Notes: generated by a model not told the origin, from the sequence alone. A DNA stretch of 64,000 nt from an uncultured Draconibacterium sp. (GCF_963677155.1 NZ_OY781884.1:4522501-4586500); one strand, 5' to 3'. Positions 17,245 through 24,993 are shown, numbered from the stretch's first letter. A program made the numbers and translations.

Positions 17245-17597
17245 ACGTCATGCCGAACTTGTTTCGGCATCTGTTTTTTATCTTACTTCTCAATAAAGAT
17301 CATTCATTTCAGGATTAACAGATTTTATAAGGTTGACTTTCCAATCGCGATGCCAGTTCTTCAGTTGTTTTTCCCGATCGATGGCCTGACAAATATCCGG
17401 AAAATCTTCGAAGTACATTAAATCTGTTAGTTTATACTTTGATGTAAATTCAGAACCAATTCCATTTTTGTGGTCAGCAATTCTTGTTTTCAGATCACTT
17501 GTTACACCGATATAAAACGTGGTTCTTTTTACATTACTCATTATATAAACATATCCTCCTTTCATAATAAGAACCTGAAACAAGTTCAGGTTGACGT
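17245..17597. mobile_element. GIY-YIG unit bounded by inverted 28-bp palindromic ends
   Basis: The left end (17245-17272) reads ACGTCATGCCGAACTTGTTTC... and the right end (17570-17597), read on the other strand, ACGTCAACCTGAACTTGTTTC.... Each end is itself a palindrome (for example ATGCCGAA..TTCGGCAT and AACCTGAA..TTCAGGTT), and the two are inverted relative to each other. The unit fills the hisD-hisC gap: the right end stops one base before the hisD stop codon. A gene-free pair of the same ends is at 44256-44342. It is either a small mobile unit or a pair of REP sequences associated with the nuclease. Confidence 0.65.
17290..17565 (-). CDS. Small GIY-YIG nuclease-domain protein
   Basis: A 91-residue single-domain protein, starting at MKGGYVYIMSN (17565) rather than 6 codons earlier. 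It has the GIY-YIG pattern as GYVYIM ... FYIGVTSD, the arginine in LKTRIADHK and the metal-binding glutamate in IDREKQLKNWHRDWK, as in the UvrC/YhbQ-type fold. It sits within the his operon but has no role in histidine synthesis. Palindromes immediately flank it, which suggests a mobile or repeat-associated nuclease. Such short GIY-YIG proteins are common and mostly uncharacterised. Catalytic activity cannot be judged beyond motif integrity. Confidence 0.85.
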   Translation of the reverse strand: MKGGYVYIMSNVKRTTFYIGVTSDLKTRIADHKNGIGSEFTSKYKLTDLMYFEDFPDICQAIDREKQLKNWHRDWKVNLIKSVNPEMNDLY

Positions 17598-17598
17598 T

Positions 17599-18885
17599 CT
17601 AATCAGCTAAAAATTTCAAACGTAAAGTTACTGCATTTTTGTGCGCTTCAAGTTGTTCAGTAGCGGCCATTTTTTCAATAGAGGGACCAATTGTCAAAAG
17701 TCCTTCTTCATTTATTTCCTGGAAGGTGATCTTTTTTAGAAAGCTATCGAGATTTACTCCGCTGTATGAGCGTGCCCAGCCGTTTGTCGGCAGCGTATGG
17801 TTGGTGCCCGAAGCATAATCTCCGGCACTTTCAGGTGTAAATTCGCCCAGGAATACCGAACCTGCGTTGGTGATTTTATCTGCCAACTCCATATATTTTT
17901 TTGTGCTGATGATTAAATGTTCCGGCGCGTACTCATTGATCAGATCGACACGTTCTGCATCATCCGAAACAACGATCAAAACACTATTCGAAAGCGCTTT
18001 CTCGGCGAGATCTTTTCTTGGCAGTTGAGCAACTTGTGCTTCAACTTCAGCAACTACTTCTTTTAACGTATTTTCGTTATCGGTAACCAATACAACCTGG
18101 CTATCGGCACCGTGTTCGGCCTGCGACAACAGATCGGAAGCAACAAAAGCTGCATTTGATGTTTTATCGGCAACAACCAATACTTCCGAAGGACCGGCTG
18201 GCATATCGATTGAAACGTCATTCATGCTAACCAGTTGTTTGGCAGCCGTTACGTATTGGTTTCCCGGGCCGAAAATTTTGTAGGTTTTCGGAACCGTTTC
18301 CGTACCATAAGCCATTGCTCCGATAGCTTGTACGCCACCCAGTTTGTAGATTTGGGTTACGCCTGCAACCTTTGCGGCATACAAAATTGCCGGATGGATT
18401 TCTCCATTTTTATTTGGAGGAGAACAAAGTACTATTTGTTTACAACCCGCAATTTTTGCCGGAAGAGCCAACATCAAAACTGTTGAAAAAAGCGGCGCTG
18501 TTCCTCCCGGAATATACAATCCAACTTTTTCGATGGCCACCGGCTTTTGCCAGCAAGTTACCCCGGGTCTGGTTGCCATTTTTTTGACTTCCGGCATTTG
18601 GGCGCTGTGGAAAGCCTTTATGTTTTCAGCCGCTAAAGCAATCGCGTCTTTCAAATCCTGGTCGATTGTGGCTTCTGCTTTGGTAATTTCTTCAGCCGAA
18701 ACTTCAAAACTATCGAGTTTAACACCGTCAAAACGTTCTGTGTATTCGCGAAGTTTTTCATCGCCCTGCTCACGAATTTCAGTTAATATATTTTGCACGC
18801 GACCGTACAACTCCGAAACATCGAAAAGCGGACGTTTTAAAATATCGGGCCAGGTATTTCTTCCCGGATTTATATAAGTCTTCAT
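17599..18885 (-). CDS. hisD: Histidinol dehydrogenase (HisD)
   Basis: A zinc- and NAD-dependent enzyme for the last two steps of histidine synthesis. The start at 18885 (MKTYINPGRNTW) is chosen over an ATG 26 codons upstream, giving 428 residues, the usual family length. Visible motifs: GLYIPGGTAPLFSTVLMLALPA, GPGNQYVTAAKQLV, DMPAGPSEVLVVAD, LLSQAEHGADSQV (zinc ligands), NEYAPEHLII (catalytic Glu-His) and GDYASGTNHTLPT. It lies 99 bases downstream of hisG. Confidence 0.96.
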   Translation of the reverse strand: MKTYINPGRNTWPDILKRPLFDVSELYGRVQNILTEIREQGDEKLREYTERFDGVKLDSFEVSAEEITKAEATIDQDLKDAIALAAENIKAFHSAQMPEVKKMATRPGVTCWQKPVAIEKVGLYIPGGTAPLFSTVLMLALPAKIAGCKQIVLCSPPNKNGEIHPAILYAAKVAGVTQIYKLGGVQAIGAMAYGTETVPKTYKIFGPGNQYVTAAKQLVSMNDVSIDMPAGPSEVLVVADKTSNAAFVASDLLSQAEHGADSQVVLVTDNENTLKEVVAEVEAQVAQLPRKDLAEKALSNSVLIVVSDDAERVDLINEYAPEHLIISTKKYMELADKITNAGSVFLGEFTPESAGDYASGTNHTLPTNGWARSYSGVNLDSFLKKITFQEINEEGLLTIGPSIEKMAATEQLEAHKNAVTLRLKFLAD

Positions 18886-18984
18886 GTAACTGTTTTTTGT
18901 TTTAAATCGTAAAGCCAGAATGCTGCCCGAAAATAGCAAAAGTATTGTTTTGCCCTTTTGCAAGCTCGCTTGAAACGTACAACG

Positions 18985-19842
18985 TTAAAAAATCATTTTC
19001 TCAATGGGAACAACCAATATTCCTTCGGCACCGGCTTTTTTCAATTTGCCAATTACTTCCCAAAAGTCATCTTCTGCAATAACCGAGTGCATCGAACTCC
19101 AGCCTTCTTTTGCCAGCGGAACCAGTGTTGGTGCTTTCATTCCCGGAAGCAGCGAAGTAACTTCTTCCACTTTCTCGTTTGGAACGTTCAGAAGAATGTA
19201 TTTTTTGCCTTCAGCGCGTTGTACCGATTCAATTCTGAAGATCAGCTCATCAAGAATTTCCTGTTTTTCAGCCGAAAGTTTTGGATTGGCAATCAATACG
19301 GCTTCCGATTTCATTACCACTTCCACTTCTTTCAGGCGGTTGCTCACCAGCGTTGATCCTGAGCTTACGATATCGAAAATAGCATCAGCCAAACCAATTC
19401 CCGGTGCAATTTCTACCGACCCGGTAATGATGTGAATATCGGCCGTGATGTTGTTCTTTTCCAGAAATTTTTTCAGGATAACAGGGTAGGAGGTGGCAAT
19501 TTTTTTGCCGTTAAAGAATTCAACTCCCGGATAATCAATTGACTTTGGAATGGCCAGCGACAGTCGGCATTTCGAGAAACCAAGACGTTTCGCAATTACC
19601 ACGTTTTCTTCTTTCTCTGCCATTTCGTTTTCGCCAACAACACCAATGTCAGCAACACCGTCGGCAACAGTTTGCGGAATATCATCGTCGCGTAAAAACA
19701 AGGCATCCATTGGGAAGTTTTTCGCTTCCGATACCAATTTACGTTTACCAACACTCAATCCAATTCCGGCCTCGTTGATTAGCCCCATTGAGTCTTCGTT
19801 TAACCTTCCTTTAGTTTGAATTGCAATTTTAAGTTTTTCCAT
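18985..19842 (-). CDS. hisG: ATP phosphoribosyltransferase, long form (HisG)
   Basis: First enzyme of histidine synthesis, joining ATP and PRPP. The 285-residue length and the C-terminal domain (about 210-285, ending GILVVPIEKMIF) mark the long, self-contained HisG, whose C-terminal domain binds histidine for feedback inhibition. Catalytic-part motifs are LKIAIQTKGRLNEDS, DGVADIGVVGENEM and DAIFDIVSSGSTLVSN, the PRPP-binding region. It is the first structural gene after the his attenuator, starting 12 bases past the terminator T-run, so it is controlled both by attenuation and by feedback. Confidence 0.96.
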   Translation of the reverse strand: MEKLKIAIQTKGRLNEDSMGLINEAGIGLSVGKRKLVSEAKNFPMDALFLRDDDIPQTVADGVADIGVVGENEMAEKEENVVIAKRLGFSKCRLSLAIPKSIDYPGVEFFNGKKIATSYPVILKKFLEKNNITADIHIITGSVEIAPGIGLADAIFDIVSSGSTLVSNRLKEVEVVMKSEAVLIANPKLSAEKQEILDELIFRIESVQRAEGKKYILLNVPNEKVEEVTSLLPGMKAPTLVPLAKEGWSSMHSVIAEDDFWEVIGKLKKAGAEGILVVPIEKMIF

Positions 19843-19854
19843 GTCTGTTTATAT

Positions 19855-19884
19855 AAAAAAAGGCCTGCCTTTTACGGCAAGCCT
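19855..19884 (-). terminator. his attenuator terminator
   Basis: A 9-bp stem, AGGCTTGCC / GGCAGGCCT (one G-U pair), with a GTAAAA loop and a T-run, ends about 12 bases before the hisG ATG. With the His-rich leader peptide upstream it forms a transcription attenuator. Confidence 0.8.
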
Positions 19885-19919
19885 TTATAAATTAATATCG
19901 TTGAGTTTGAACAAAACAA

Positions 19920-19982
19920 CTACAGCCTACCCGATGGTTGGTTCTTCCAATGATGGCCGTGATGTAATGTTCTTCCTGTCAT
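19920..19982 (-). CDS. his operon leader peptide (HHGHH)
   Basis: A 20-codon reading frame on the hisG transcript encodes MTGRTLHHGHHWKNQPSGRL then TAG. Four of five consecutive codons are His (CAT CAC GGC CAT CAT). It begins about ten bases after the predicted transcription start and ends 35 bases before an intrinsic terminator that precedes hisG. This is the classical architecture of ribosome-mediated attenuation: ribosomes stalling at His codons when charged tRNA-His is scarce would let an antiterminator form. I did not resolve a full antiterminator fold by eye; AGGCT in the leader can pair with GGCCT in the terminator 3' arm. Confidence 0.8.
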   Translation of the reverse strand: MTGRTLHHGHHWKNQPSGRL

Positions 19983-19998
19983 ATCAGTTATTTTGTTG

Positions 19999-20029
19999 CA
20001 AGTATAATTATAATATTGAATTCAGCAAA
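19999..20029 (-). promoter_or_regulatory. his operon promoter
   Basis: The minus strand has TTTG (20029-20026), a 19-base spacer and TATACTTG (20006-19999), one base from the Bacteroidota TTTG-N19-TAnnTTTG promoter. The expected start is about ten bases before the leader peptide ATG. Confidence 0.65.
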
Positions 20030-20125
20030 CACCTGTGGTGTTAATTTAAAATTAAAGTTAAGTAGAATCGATTTTAAGTGATTGACTGTTGTTAAAATAA
20101 TCGCATAATAATTTGGTAAATGAAT

Positions 20126-20156
20126 TTTGTGGTTTGCAATCGATTGCATAAGTTTG
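20126..20156 (+). promoter_or_regulatory. GH105 gene promoter with a palindromic operator in the spacer
   Basis: TTTG (20126-20129), a 19-base spacer and TAAGTTTG (20149-20156) match the Bacteroidota promoter exactly. Within the spacer is a perfect 14-bp palindrome, TGCAATCGATTGCA (20135-20148), well placed for a repressor that blocks the polymerase. Start codon at 20175. Confidence 0.7.
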
Positions 20157-20174
20157 TATTAAACTTAAATCAAC

Positions 20175-21278
20175 ATGTATAAAACGATCATTATTTTAAT
20201 GGCCGCGTTAGTTTTGGGAGGAACAACGCAGGCACAAAAAGCGGGTAACGAAAAGCTTTTTAAAGACAAAATCATTAAGGAAACGATGAAAAAGGCTTTG
20301 GATTGGCAATTGGATCATCCAAAGCACGAGTTGTACGACTGGACCAACGGTGCATTTTACGCTGGAGTATTTGCGGCCTATGAAACAACGGGCTCGAAAA
20401 AGATTTGGAAAGCCATGCACGAAATGGGAGAGGCCAACGAGTGGAAACCGGGGCCGCGTTTACATCATGCCGACGACCATGTAATATGTCAGACTTATAT
20501 TGATATGTACCGGGTATCGGGCGAAAAGAAAATGCTTGAACCGTTCATGCTAACCATGGATGAGTTTATGAAAATGCCATACGAAGCCGATGGAATTTTC
20601 AAAATAACATGGTGGTGGTGCGATGCCTTGTTTATGGCTCCACCGGCATTTGTAAAGTTGGGAGTTACTCTTGATGATGATAAATACCTGAAACTTTCGG
20701 ATAAACTGTGGGAAGAAACTTACGATTTGCTTTGGGACAAAGAACACCATTTGTATGCACGAGATATGGGTTACAAATGGAATGAACCCGGAATTGAAAA
20801 AAAGCAGGAAGCCAACGGGAAGAAAATTTTCTGGTCGCGTGGAAACGGTTGGGTAATGGGCGGTTTGGTTCGTGTGCTTTCTGAATTGCCAGTGGATTAT
20901 CCGAATCGTGATTTTTATATTCAGAATTACAAAGAAATGGCTGCTAAAATTATATCGTTGCAACAGGAAGACGGTTTGTGGCGAGCAAGTTTGCTCGATC
21001 CTGAATCGTTTCCCGGAGGAGAAGCCAGTGGCTCAGGATTTTATTGCTATGCATTGGCCTGGGGAATAAATAATGGTGTTTTAGATAAAGAAACTTATTT
21101 GCCTGCAGTTGAAAAAGCGTGGGTAGGATTGAATGGTTTGATTCAGCCCGACGGACATGTGGGTTGGTGCCAACCTATTGGTGCCGACCCTCGGAAAAAC
21201 TTCGAAGCAGACAGCTGGGAAGTATACGGAACAGGTGCCTTTTTACTTGCCGGCAGTGAGGTGATAAAACTGGATTAA
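20175..21278 (+). CDS. GH105/GH88-family unsaturated glucuronyl/galacturonyl hydrolase
   Basis: A 367-residue exported glycoside hydrolase of the YteR type, removing unsaturated uronic acids left by polysaccharide lyases (for example from rhamnogalacturonan or ulvan). A signal peptide ends TTQAQ. The (alpha/alpha)6-barrel fold is suggested by DWTNGAFYAGVFAAYETTG, PRLHHADDHVICQTYIDMY, TWWWCDALFMAPPAFVKLG, WSRGNGWVMGGLVRVL and GSGFYCYALAWGINNG. HHADD carries the conserved Asp used for hydration. It stands alone, with its own promoter and operator and a terminator, rather than in a visible utilisation locus. Substrate is not determinable here. Confidence 0.88.
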   Translation: MYKTIIILMAALVLGGTTQAQKAGNEKLFKDKIIKETMKKALDWQLDHPKHELYDWTNGAFYAGVFAAYETTGSKKIWKAMHEMGEANEWKPGPRLHHADDHVICQTYIDMYRVSGEKKMLEPFMLTMDEFMKMPYEADGIFKITWWWCDALFMAPPAFVKLGVTLDDDKYLKLSDKLWEETYDLLWDKEHHLYARDMGYKWNEPGIEKKQEANGKKIFWSRGNGWVMGGLVRVLSELPVDYPNRDFYIQNYKEMAAKIISLQQEDGLWRASLLDPESFPGGEASGSGFYCYALAWGINNGVLDKETYLPAVEKAWVGLNGLIQPDGHVGWCQPIGADPRKNFEADSWEVYGTGAFLLAGSEVIKLD

Positions 21279-21300
21279 TCTATCGAATTTCAACATATAA

Positions 21301-21334
21301 AAAGGCCGCTGTAAAATTGAATACAGCGGCCTTT
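21301..21334. terminator. Bidirectional terminator
   Basis: A perfect 13-bp stem, AAAGGCCGCTGTA / TACAGCGGCCTTT, with A/T tails on both sides lies between two convergent genes. Confidence 0.85.
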
Positions 21335-21351
21335 TTCGTATTTTATCGTAG

Positions 21352-21723
21352 TTATTTCACCTTTTTGGCTGTAAACGGAATTTCGCCTTCAGGGCTGTTT
21401 ACAATTCCCTTCATTTCTTCTCCTTTAACGTTAATTTTTAATGTTACGTAATCGTAATCAACGTACAAGCCAAATTTTAGTATGCCGTCTTCATAGGTCA
21501 CATTTTTCAGGTCGATCTTGTAACCGTCTTCCAATTTCGTATGACCGGTTAGTTTGCTTGCCTTTTCTTCAATTACAATGGTTCCGGCATTGTAGCCGTA
21601 TGGTGCATTCGGAACTTCGTATTTCCATTCACCAATAACTTCTTTATTGTTCGACGAGTTGCTAGCATTAACTGTTATCGTTGCAGCAACGAAGATAAAA
21701 ACAAAAAACATTAATTTTTTCAT
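21352..21723 (-). CDS. Small secreted protein of unknown function
   Basis: A 123-residue protein with the start taken at 21723 (MKKLMFFVFIFVAATITVNA, a clear signal peptide). The mature part is beta-rich and contains VIGEWKYEVPNAPYGYNAG, IVIEEKASKLTGHTKLEDGYKIDL and KINVKGEEMKGIVNSPEGEIPF. This looks like a small lipocalin-like or DUF-type barrel often seen with hydrolases, but I do not recognise the family. It converges with the GH105 gene on a shared terminator and is otherwise isolated. Confidence 0.65.
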   Translation of the reverse strand: MKKLMFFVFIFVAATITVNASNSSNNKEVIGEWKYEVPNAPYGYNAGTIVIEEKASKLTGHTKLEDGYKIDLKNVTYEDGILKFGLYVDYDYVTLKINVKGEEMKGIVNSPEGEIPFTAKKVK

Positions 21724-21846
21724 CGTATTAAATTTATGTGTGAATTTAAATTGCACTTGTTTAGTGTGTTACAAAGATTGTGTGCAACATTTATTTTTGC
21801 AAATTAAAGGGACGAAACCCGCTATTTAGGGATGAAATTTTGGTCG

Positions 21847-22674
21847 CTAGGATAAAACGGATAAAAGCAGGGGCGAATATTTTTCAGACACCGGAATAGT
21901 GGTTTCTGAAGAATTGAGATGAAGAAATAGTTTTTTATTTTCTTTCTGAACAAAGTCGACATTTTGCGTATTTACCATGAACGATCGATGACAACGTAAA
22001 ATAGATTGAGATCCTATCTGGCTCTCCATGTTTTTCATTGTATTTCGCAGAAGTTTCCGTTGCAATTTTCCCTCTAATATAAAGGTCACTGTTACATAGT
22101 TGTCGGTTGATTCGATGTAAAGAAAGTCCTTACTTCTAACTGAAAACCTTGGTTTGCCTTTGTCATCGGTAAAAGTTAAAAGCCGATTTTTATCGGTTCC
22201 TGAAAGCTTGTTTTTTAGCTGTTCAATTTCTTCGCTGTGCTTTTTATAATAAATCAGAAGAAGTGCAAAAGAGTAGGGAAGGAGAATTCCAAGTACAGTA
22301 TATTTCAACGAAAAAAGGAAGTCGTTTATAAAATTACCAATTGGATTGCCATAAAGAAAAATATATACAAGGCTGATCAATACAATCTCAATGAGAATCC
22401 ATAACAAGTAATTTTTTAGTTTAAATGTTTGTTGATGCAGTAATTTCCGGAGTGGAAATTGCGTGAACAAAAGTATCAGCGACGAAATAAAACCATAACT
22501 CGAAAGCCTGAGGAATTGAATAATTGGAGAATCGGAATACCAACGGCCTATATTCCACGGTTTAAATACATTGATGAAGAAAATGCTAAAAGCCAGAACT
22601 GTAATGACGAGAAAGTATCTGTCTTTTTTGCGGTCGAGCAAACTGAAACTGTTATTCAAAAATTTTAGGTTCAA
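21847..22674 (-). CDS. Membrane-anchored LytTR-family transcriptional regulator
   Basis: A 275-residue protein with about four membrane helices in the first 150 residues, then a short linker and a C-terminal LytTR DNA-binding domain (about 175-275: RFSVRSKDFLYIESTDNYVTV, LRNTMKNMESQI, ILRCHRSFMVN). No response-regulator receiver domain is present, so the sensor is probably the membrane part itself. It is divergent from the beta-propeller lipoprotein gene at 22846, which might be its target, but nothing in the sequence proves this. Confidence 0.85.
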   Translation of the reverse strand: MNLKFLNNSFSLLDRKKDRYFLVITVLAFSIFFINVFKPWNIGRWYSDSPIIQFLRLSSYGFISSLILLFTQFPLRKLLHQQTFKLKNYLLWILIEIVLISLVYIFLYGNPIGNFINDFLFSLKYTVLGILLPYSFALLLIYYKKHSEEIEQLKNKLSGTDKNRLLTFTDDKGKPRFSVRSKDFLYIESTDNYVTVTFILEGKLQRKLLRNTMKNMESQIGSQSILRCHRSFMVNTQNVDFVQKENKKLFLHLNSSETTIPVSEKYSPLLLSVLS

Positions 22675-22845
22675 TGTATAGCTGTTTATTTGTCAATATT
22701 AAATGATTGCTTCATAATTTCAAAAAAATGCTTTAATTATTCTCTTGTGGTCGATTCCCAAATAATATTTATTGTTTTGTGTCTTCAAAGGCATGGTATT
22801 TGTCAGAACGGAACACAATTAAACAATTACAGAAAGATTCAAATC

Positions 22846-23958
22846 GTGAAACATACCAATATTATTTTATTATTCGTAACGCTGTTTGTCGCCTCGTGTA
22901 CCGAAAAGCCGGTTGAGAACAGCGGTTTGCCGGAAATACTGTTGAAAAAATCGCAGGATATTTTACCGATCTCAAGTTTTGTTGAAAATCTGGATTACCT
23001 GGAGTTAAAAGTAAACGAAGCCCAAATTGAGCTGGGCGATATATTAAACGTGAAGGAACTGGATGGCGATCTGATCATTCATCAGCGCCGGGCGCGTGAA
23101 ATCAGTTTTATCCGTTTTACACAGAAAGGCGATTTTATAAATACCATTGTGAGTAATAATGAAGGAAATGGTAAAATCAAAAATCCACTGGATATTATTA
23201 ACTACAAAAAGGATTTTGCCGTTTTAGCCGAAGATGGAATTTACATTGTTGGAAAAGACGGGAAATACAAAAGCAAATTGGTTGCTGCTAAAATACCGGG
23301 AACAAAATTCTTTGAATCGAAAGGCAGGTTTTATGTGGTAAACGATGTGCCCGGTTATGGGTTGTACACCGTTTATTCGCCAAACGTGAAAGTGAAAAAC
23401 GTGAAATTTCCCGAGGAGCGTTTAACAGATTTGGGACGTTCGAATCTGGCAGCTTCGGAAGGTGCAAACATTTCGCTGGTATCGTCATACAGCGACACGG
23501 TTTTTACCTATAAAAAAGCTGCTTTTGAACCCGAATATTTAATTGAAAGCGACGGTTATCCATCGTTTGCTGAAGTGTGGAGAAACACCGACGATAAGGA
23601 CGACATTAAGACATTGAAATACATCCACAATACCCACCACTCGAAAATTAAAAGTTATTTCGAAAACAAAAATTATATTTTTCTAACCTACTGGCTGGGC
23701 TCGCATCAAACTACCGCGTTAATTAGAAAGAAGGATTGGGAAGCTACTTATTTTGCAGAAGCCGTGAATAACATCGACGGTGGTATTTGGGATAATCCTT
23801 TATTCCTTTCGCAGAAAAATGAACTTTACATACCAATTACTGCCTACAAAGTTGGTGGACACAAAATATCGGATAAACGACACAACGAGTTTGAAAAAGT
23901 GCAATTACATATTGCAGCTTCCGGCAATCCGGTGCTTATGCGCTGTCGTTTGAAATAG
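22846..23958 (+). CDS. 6-bladed beta-propeller-like lipoprotein
   Basis: The likely start is the GTG at 22846, which gives (V/M)KHTNIILLFVTLFVASC, a signal peptide with lipobox VASC; the ATG at 22690 would add 52 unlikely residues. The mature ~350-residue protein has repeated beta strands typical of the 6-bladed propeller lipoproteins common in Bacteroidota (LEIHQRRAREISFIRF-like first blade, FAVLAEDGIYIVGKDGKY, NDVPGYGLYTVYSP). No catalytic residues are recognised. A surface or periplasmic binding role is usual for the family but unproved. Confidence 0.65.
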   Translation: MKHTNIILLFVTLFVASCTEKPVENSGLPEILLKKSQDILPISSFVENLDYLELKVNEAQIELGDILNVKELDGDLIIHQRRAREISFIRFTQKGDFINTIVSNNEGNGKIKNPLDIINYKKDFAVLAEDGIYIVGKDGKYKSKLVAAKIPGTKFFESKGRFYVVNDVPGYGLYTVYSPNVKVKNVKFPEERLTDLGRSNLAASEGANISLVSSYSDTVFTYKKAAFEPEYLIESDGYPSFAEVWRNTDDKDDIKTLKYIHNTHHSKIKSYFENKNYIFLTYWLGSHQTTALIRKKDWEATYFAEAVNNIDGGIWDNPLFLSQKNELYIPITAYKVGGHKISDKRHNEFEKVQLHIAASGNPVLMRCRLK

Positions 23959-24030
23959 TCTGAGTGTAAAGTTCAGAATCAATTCTACAATTTAGCAGTT
24001 GTACAATCTTGTAACCTCAGTCTTCAGGTT

Positions 24031-24384
24031 TTAATGTTCTTTTTTTACCAGCATTAGTTTGTTTCCTTCCAGCTCGGAATACCCCTGGTCGTAAACAAAA
24101 TAATAAATGCGCCCGGTTTTGGTGGTATAGGTATTGGTGAAATAGGTAAAATTAAAGCCGCGTTTTTTGAGTGAACTTTTGTAGGTCGTAGTTTTTTCTT
24201 CCGGATTCAGCTCCTCTAAAATCGAATGATTGTTTTTTAGAATTCGATTGATCTTTCGCATAAAATTGGTCGATCTGCTGGCCTTTTTATTGTTGTAAGC
24301 ATTGCGGCAACTGTCGTTACAAAACTTCTGGTCGGCGCGTCCTTTTAATGGCTCTCCACATTCGAGGCAGGTTCTTTTTTCCAT
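24031..24384 (-). CDS. Zinc-ribbon protein of unknown function
   Basis: A 117-residue protein starting at MEKRTCLECGEPLKG. The N-terminal zinc ribbon has CLECG and FCNDSC (four cysteines: CxxC-x13-CxxxC), followed by RNAYNNKKASR, resembling small DUF2116-type zinc ribbons. The C-terminal half (SLKKRGFNFTYFTNTYTTKTGRIYYFVYDQGYSELEGNKLML) is a compact beta domain I do not recognise. It is divergent from ssb, with three phased AAACGTTT boxes in the shared upstream region, so the two genes may be co-regulated and concerned with DNA. Confidence 0.7.
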   Translation of the reverse strand: MEKRTCLECGEPLKGRADQKFCNDSCRNAYNNKKASRSTNFMRKINRILKNNHSILEELNPEEKTTTYKSSLKKRGFNFTYFTNTYTTKTGRIYYFVYDQGYSELEGNKLMLVKKEH

Positions 24385-24442
24385 TTTATTGCTTTTAGTT
24401 CGAGTCGCTAAAATGCTAATATACAAAAATATATCCGTTTGT

Positions 24443-24480
24443 AAACGTTTGCAAACGTTTATTGTCGACTATAAACGTTT
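24443..24480. promoter_or_regulatory. Three phased AAACGTTT palindromes
   Basis: AAACGTTT occurs at 24443-24450, 24453-24460 and 24473-24480, that is with 10- and 20-bp steps (one and two helical turns), in the divergent promoter region between the zinc-ribbon gene and ssb. A protein binding one DNA face is likely. Confidence 0.6.
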
Positions 24481-24509
24481 AAAAACCGGCTAAGCTTGCC
24501 GGGGCACTT

Positions 24510-24517
24510 TACATTTG
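24510..24517 (+). promoter_or_regulatory. ssb promoter -7 box
   Basis: TACATTTG matches TAnnTTTG and lies about 70 bases upstream of the ssb ATG. The AAACGTTT boxes lie directly upstream of it. A -33 element is not clear. Confidence 0.45.
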
Positions 24518-24585
24518 TTTCAACAATTGCGTTAAGGAGCTCGCATAAGACACAGCTCCATTATTATAAACTAAAAATAGATATC

Positions 24586-24927
24586 ATGAATGCATTAAGA
24601 AACAGCGTACGATTGTTGGGCCACCTTGGAGAAGATCCAAAAGTAAAAAGGTTAGAGAGTGGAAAAGTGGTTGCTAATTTTAACATTGCTACCAATGAAA
24701 TTTACCGCGACAGCAACGGGAATAAACAAACCGAAACCACCTGGCACCATTTGGTGGCATGGGGCAAAAATGCCGAGGTTGCTGAAAAGTACCTGAAAAA
24801 AGGAAAAGAAATTGCCATTGAAGGGAAATTGACCAATCGCCAGTGGGAAGATAAAAACGGAGAAAAACAGTACATGACCGAGATTGTAATTAACTCGCTG
24901 TTGATGCTGGATAAAGCATCGAATTGA
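24586..24927 (+). CDS. ssb: Single-stranded DNA-binding protein, short form
   Basis: A 113-residue OB-fold protein. The start at 24586 (MNALRNSVRLLGHLGEDPKVK) is standard for SSB. The core motifs VANFNIATNEIYRD, TTWHHLVAWGKNAEVAEKYLKKGKEIAIEGKL and TNRQWEDKNGEKQYMTEI are intact. It lacks the long linker and acidic DDIPF-type tail that recruits partner proteins in typical SSBs, ending LMLDKASN. It is therefore probably a secondary SSB rather than the replicative one, possibly for repair or DNA uptake. The terminator at 24956-24993 follows. Confidence 0.92.
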   Translation: MNALRNSVRLLGHLGEDPKVKRLESGKVVANFNIATNEIYRDSNGNKQTETTWHHLVAWGKNAEVAEKYLKKGKEIAIEGKLTNRQWEDKNGEKQYMTEIVINSLLMLDKASN

Positions 24928-24955
24928 CAAGACGCTAAGGTTAATCCACAAAAAA

Positions 24956-24993
24956 GCAGTAGTATCGGTTTGTAGGGATGCTACTGTTTTTTT
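24956..24993 (+). terminator. ssb terminator
   Basis: Stem CAGTAGTATC / GGATGCTACTG followed by TTTTTTT, about 30 bases after the ssb stop codon. The rest of the 24928-25255 gap shows nothing else I can name. Confidence 0.7.

Noticed and set aside
22690-22845. ATG start at 22690 for the beta-propeller lipoprotein
   Set aside because: The extension is Cys- and hydrophobic-rich without signal-peptide logic; the GTG at 22846 starts a proper lipoprotein signal.
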